From Methanosarcinaceae archaeon (GTDB taxonomy: Archaea > Halobacteriota > Methanosarcinia > Methanosarcinales > Methanosarcinaceae): 8,584 nucleotides of DNA. Position 1 is the stretch's first letter. Every line of letters begins with the position of its first letter. The notes beneath the pieces were generated by a model. The model was not told the DNA's origin. It saw only the letters and a program-made list of their open reading frames with translations, and made no database searches. Shown piece by piece: positions 6,743 through 8,584 of this stretch. The position numbers and the translations under genes were made by a program. Location: the NCBI GenBank assembly GCA_020793555.1, contig DQIO01000232.1, forward strand, positions 1 to 8,584, in the 5' to 3' direction.

Positions 6743-7345
6743 TCAGTCACCCTGTGACTTTTCAACATCATCCAGAGTATTAACGTTAACAAATGTCTTA
6801 AGATTCGGATCATGTTGTCGTATCTCGTCCATATTCACAAACACAAGATCCTGCATTTTAAAAACAGGTGCCAATACGAACTTCTCATTGTGCAGGATGG
6901 CTTTTTTTGTCTCCACAACCATCGGCCGTGTACGATAAACTGCATGCATCGGTTCCAGATTTTCGTTCTCCCAAACCGGTATGGCAGCATCATGTCCCTC
7001 TGCACGTTTAAACAGTAATTCCACAACATCGTTATTGATGAATGGCATATCACACGCACCAACAAACACATACTCCCCATTTGCTACCTTAAGTCCCTCA
7101 AGTATGCCGGACAGTGGTCCAACATCCTGATATTTGTCCAGCACAACATCGTACCCCTGTGTATAGTCTTTCAACAATTCCTGTTGCTGCACATCCCTCA
7201 CAGATATGATGATCTTATCTACCACTCCGTCAAGTGCATCCATCACATGTTTGAGTATGGTCTTGTCCCCTATGGTAAACAGGGCTTTTTCTTTAAATCC
7301 CATCCGCCTGCTACGGCCACCGGCAAGTATTAATGCAGATCTCAT
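6743..7345 (-). CDS. mobA: Molybdenum cofactor guanylyltransferase MobA
   Basis: MobA transfers GMP from GTP to molybdopterin to make the guanine dinucleotide cofactor used by formylmethanofuran dehydrogenase and related enzymes. With the start at 7345 the protein is 200 residues, normal for the family. It opens MRSALILAGGRSRRMG, the nucleotide-binding signature, with EKAL at 19-22 supplying the conserved lysine. GPLSGILEGL follows at 76-85, the metal-binding CDMPF at 98-102, and a C-terminal NVNTLDD typical of MobA. The frame is open 29 codons further upstream (to 7432), but that extension is poor in family features. An ATG at 7351 adds two residues and is an equally acceptable start. It is followed by mobB-moaE with no T-run between, so the two probably form an operon. 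A weak TATA-like TTTTAATAA lies about 35 bases upstream. Confidence 0.94.
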   Translation of the reverse strand: MRSALILAGGRSRRMGFKEKALFTIGDKTILKHVMDALDGVVDKIIISVRDVQQQELLKDYTQGYDVVLDKYQDVGPLSGILEGLKVANGEYVFVGACDMPFINNDVVELLFKRAEGHDAAIPVWENENLEPMHAVYRTRPMVVETKKAILHNEKFVLAPVFKMQDLVFVNMDEIRQHDPNLKTFVNVNTLDDVEKSQGD

Positions 7346-7450
7346 AATCATCTTTCGTTTATACGGAACGCAAATGTTATTAAAATTTGGTTTTATTTTG
7401 AATATACGATTAACAAAAAACAGGTAGGTCAAGTCCGTGGATGACGTTGA

Positions 7451-7624
7451 TATCGTTCAAACAGCGACCGAATAAAGGAGAGTTCCTACTTCTTTGCGTT
7501 TTCCAACTTTTTGTACATCGTTGCAGGCGTGCTGTTTGGAGTTGTTACGAGTCTTGCCGTCGGCATGTATCCTGCGTGGAAGGCTGTGAATATGCGGCCG
7601 TTTGATGCGTTGCGGTATGGATGA
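7451..7624 (+). pseudogene. C-terminal remnant of an FtsX/MacB-type ABC transporter permease
   Basis: A frame open from 7451 (after a TGA at 7448-7450) to the TGA at 7622-7624 has no start codon before an internal ATG. It encodes the end of a permease: a hydrophobic segment FLYIVAGVLFGVVTSLAVGM followed by YPAWKAVNMRPFDALRYG. The YPAxKAxxxxPxDALRYG ending is the classic C-terminus of MacB/LolC-type permeases, after the last transmembrane helix. The rest of the permease (about 350 residues) and its ATPase are absent. In another frame just upstream, 7437-7472 reads VDDVDIVQTATE, which could be a scrap of the same gene's extracytoplasmic domain, so an internal deletion with frameshift is possible. 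The DNA is more GC-rich than its surroundings. This is a decayed fragment and probably not expressed. Confidence 0.8.
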
Positions 7625-7662
7625 AGTGTATCTCAAAACGCTAAAATTAAATGAAAATTAAT

Positions 7663-7704
7663 AAAAAAAGTTGTTGGGCAGTGATATGTTAAACATATTT
7701 GCCC
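7663..7704 (-). terminator. Hairpin plus T7 terminator of the zinc-ribbon gene
   Basis: On the minus strand, 15 bases after the zinc-ribbon stop, GGGCA (7700-7704) pairs with TGCCC (7676-7680). Inside it ATATGTT and AACATAT pair (7684-7698). Six bases later comes a run of seven T (7663-7669). This is a textbook intrinsic terminator shape and is unusually well formed for an archaeon. Confidence 0.65.
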
Positions 7705-7718
7705 TTACTGTTAAAAAT

Positions 7719-7886
7719 TTAATATCGTTTTGGTGGCCTATGACTTTGGAAGCATTCTCTGCAGTACACCGGTCTATCAGGATCGGGTACAAAAGGTACT
7801 TCAGTTTCCGCACCACAGTCGGCACATTTTGCTTTGTGCATCTCTCTAGGGCCTCCGAAGCTGCCTCCTCTTCTATCATCTCTCAT
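7719..7886 (-). CDS. Small zinc-ribbon protein, CxxC-x17-CxxC type
   Basis: A 55-residue protein with a basic, glycine-rich N-terminus (MRDDRRGGSFGG). It has one zinc-binding unit: C21-x2-C24, seventeen residues (including ETEVPFVPDPDRPVYC up to the next cysteine), then C42-x2-C45, and a basic tail HRPPKRY. The spacing matches the CxxC-x17-CxxC family I recall from Methanosarcina relatives and assorted bacteria; its function is unknown, and RNA or protein binding is a guess. The start at 7886 is clear: AGGAG at 7895-7899 with eight bases to the ATG. The frame extends 25 codons further upstream, but that extension is not protein-like and would put the ribosome site inside the gene. The gene has its own strong terminator, so it appears to be monocistronic. 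Confidence 0.88.
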   Translation of the reverse strand: MRDDRRGGSFGGPREMHKAKCADCGAETEVPFVPDPDRPVYCRECFQSHRPPKRY

Positions 7887-7894
7887 ATCTTTAT

Positions 7895-7899
7895 CTCCT
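7895..7899 (-). promoter_or_regulatory. Ribosome binding site of the zinc-ribbon gene
   Basis: Minus-strand AGGAG eight bases before the ATG at 7886. It decides the start in favour of the 55-residue form over the 80-residue open frame. Confidence 0.75.
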
Positions 7900-7904
7900 T
7901 TGTT

Positions 7905-8154
7905 CTTTTTAGTTTGTCTAAGCCAGAACTGCAATTGTGAATTTCTGCATGACTTGTTCAATCTTAATTTATTAGATCAATTAACTTAAAATAAATCATA
8001 TAGATGGGTAAGTCCCATTCTATAATTAGTCAAATAAGCTAACTGTTATTGTATAAAACAGTTCATTTGTATATAAGCTCTTGGCATCTAATTCTATTTT
8101 TAAGCATTATGCTATTTTGTAGAATTACTCAAGGGTGTGGAGATACTGGCTGAC
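7905..8154. other. Intergenic interval with divergent promoters
   Basis: No supportable gene. The AT-rich DNA separates the minus-strand zinc-ribbon gene from the plus-strand small gene at 8167. It holds two TATA-like sites facing right. GTATAAAA (8051-8058) is framed by the 7-bp dyad AACTGTT (8041-8047)/AACAGTT (8057-8063). GTATATAAG (8069-8077) would start transcription near 8100. Several AT-rich stretches could serve the zinc-ribbon gene, but I cannot choose among them. Confidence 0.4.
8069..8077 (+). promoter_or_regulatory. Strong TATA box upstream of the small plus-strand gene
   Basis: GTATATAAG is a near-ideal archaeal TATA box. A start near 8100 would give a leader of about 65 bases that includes the AGGAGG at 8155-8160. 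Confidence 0.45.
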
Positions 8155-8160
8155 AGGAGG
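8155..8160 (+). promoter_or_regulatory. Ribosome binding site, AGGAGG
   Basis: Full-strength Shine-Dalgarno six bases before the ATG at 8167. It is the best ribosome site in the window and shows that the short, broken frame downstream is, or recently was, a translated gene. Confidence 0.75.
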
Positions 8161-8166
8161 GGAAAA

Positions 8167-8342
8167 ATGGTTGAGGGGATGACAAGAGTTGAGGAGCAGG
8201 ACAAAAACAAAGGGTATATGCTGGTGAAATTGATGAATCCATGCCGGATGAGATACATCAGGTGAAATTGATTGCCGACTTGACTGAAGAAGAGTATCGT
8301 GGATTTGAAGGCATGTGTGGTTTTGGTTTGAATGCTTATTGA
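8167..8342 (+). pseudogene. Small frameshifted gene of unknown function
   Basis: From the ATG after AGGAGG the frame reads MVEGMTRVEEQDKNKGYMLV and stops at 8263 after 32 codons. A second frame continues to TGA at 8340-8342 and looks like real protein: YAGEIDESMPDEIHQVKLIA, then DLTEEEYRGFEGMCGFGLNA and a final Y. The two frames join in either of two ways. A 12-base repeat, GGTGAAATTGAT, occurs at 8223-8234 and 8261-8272; removing the 38 bases of one unit gives a continuous 45-residue protein (…GYMLVKLIADLTEEEY…). Alternatively a -1 shift at C AAA AAC (8202-8208) gives about 58 residues. I do not recognise the family. A degenerate remnant, a sequencing error, programmed shifting and repeat-mediated switching all fit. 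Confidence 0.55.
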
Positions 8343-8535
8343 TGATTGACAATTGACCGCACCCTGAAAGGTAGCATCCAACAAATTGTTATATGATTAA
8401 CCAGTAACTATTCAGCCATCCTTAAGACTCGTGTCTCGTCAACAATATAATGTCGCTAGACTAGAAGGGGGCGAGTAGATGCAAAAAACAGTGTGACCAC
8501 ACGCGCGCAGCGCGGCACGTTCCAACACTATTAAC
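8343..8535. other. Non-coding stretch near the right edge
   Basis: No convincing gene on either strand. It contains a GC-rich patch (about 8490-8522) with short self-complementary stretches, GTGTG AC CACAC and CGCGC AGCGCG, inside otherwise AT-rich DNA. A small dyad AGAC TCGT GTCT lies at about 8426-8437. These resemble mobile-element edges only loosely, and no transposase or paired terminal repeat was found. Confidence 0.3.
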
Positions 8536-8584
8536 ATGAAATATAAAATTGTTTTCAAGCAGTATCGTATTTGCCATAGCGTCA
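8536..8584 (+). CDS. Possible start of a gene cut by the right edge
   Basis: An ATG at 8536 opens a frame (MKYKIVFKQYRICHSV) that is still open at the window end, sixteen codons. There is no Shine-Dalgarno, and the stretch is too short to identify. It is a weak call, listed because the frame is open and the composition plausible. Confidence 0.15.
   Translation, partial: MKYKIVFKQYRICHSV

Noticed and set aside
7658..7879. 73-residue minus-strand frame overlapping the zinc-ribbon gene
   Set aside because: It runs through the terminator hairpin and lacks a ribosome site; the zinc-ribbon frame has both a good Shine-Dalgarno and four spaced cysteines.
8112..8384. A 90-residue frame on the minus strand near the right edge
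   Set aside because: It has no ribosome site or TATA box at its start, has a serine/threonine-heavy composition typical of antisense frames, and lies opposite the plus-strand gene that has the AGGAGG.
8339..8395. C/D-box guide RNA-like boxes (TGATGA then CTGA)
   Set aside because: The box C lacks the expected purine, no second D box follows, and there is no terminal stem.
8402..8420. AACTATTCAGCC resembling an insertion-sequence end
   Set aside because: No matching inverted copy, target duplication or transposase is present in the window.
8408..8458. Minus-strand scrap RHYIVDETRVLRMAE between two stops
   Set aside because: Only fifteen codons; it vaguely recalls the end of a RelE-type toxin but cannot be supported.
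1..8584. CRISPR arrays, rRNA and tRNA genes
   Set aside because: No spaced direct repeats of CRISPR length, no rRNA-like blocks and no complete cloverleaf were seen on reading both strands.

Overview
The window is a piece of an archaeal chromosome, most likely from the order Methanosarcinales (a methanogen or a close relative such as an ANME-2 lineage). Five things support this. There is a full-length transcription factor B whose cyclin repeats read like the Methanosarcina protein. Gar1 of the H/ACA snoRNP lies beside it. A MobB–MoaE fusion is present. There is a small CxxC-x17-CxxC zinc-ribbon protein. TATA-like boxes sit about 25 bases before start codons, so many leaders would be very short or absent. 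Intergenic DNA is AT-rich, and nearly all genes lie on the minus strand. The taxonomic call rests on remembered family resemblance, not on a search.

Layout, left to right. Positions 1-445 hold an open frame running in from the left edge and then non-coding DNA with an unusual set of nested inverted repeats (246-346). Positions 446-1856 carry gar1 then tfb on the minus strand: core RNA modification and transcription initiation. Positions 2042-3100 encode an AI-2E-type membrane permease, with a hairpin plus T-run downstream. Positions 3194-5248 encode a large redox protein that combines a zinc ribbon, a PUA-like domain, an Fe-S type (P)APS-reductase/PP-loop domain and a two-cluster ferredoxin tail. 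Positions 5394-5531 encode a 45-residue lysine-rich microprotein. Positions 5682-7345 form a molybdenum/tungsten-cofactor block, mobA then mobB-moaE, followed by a possible 38-residue ORF.

From about 7433 to the right edge the region looks accessory and partly decayed. It holds the last 57 codons of an FtsX/MacB-type ABC permease with nothing upstream, the zinc-ribbon gene (7719-7886) with a good Shine-Dalgarno and a bacterial-looking terminator, and a small plus-strand gene at 8167-8342. That gene has a perfect AGGAGG but a broken reading frame, and it contains a 12-base direct repeat whose collapse would restore the frame. The last 240 bases hold no convincing gene apart from a possible start at 8536.

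Working together: mobA and mobB-moaE supply steps of molybdopterin synthesis and nucleotide attachment, needed in methanogens for formylmethanofuran dehydrogenase. gar1 and tfb are housekeeping information-processing genes. The PAPS-reductase-like protein probably performs redox or sulfur chemistry with its own ferredoxin. Its PUA and zinc-ribbon parts hint that an RNA may be involved, but its substrate cannot be read from sequence. No CRISPR array, rRNA, tRNA or intact mobile element was seen.
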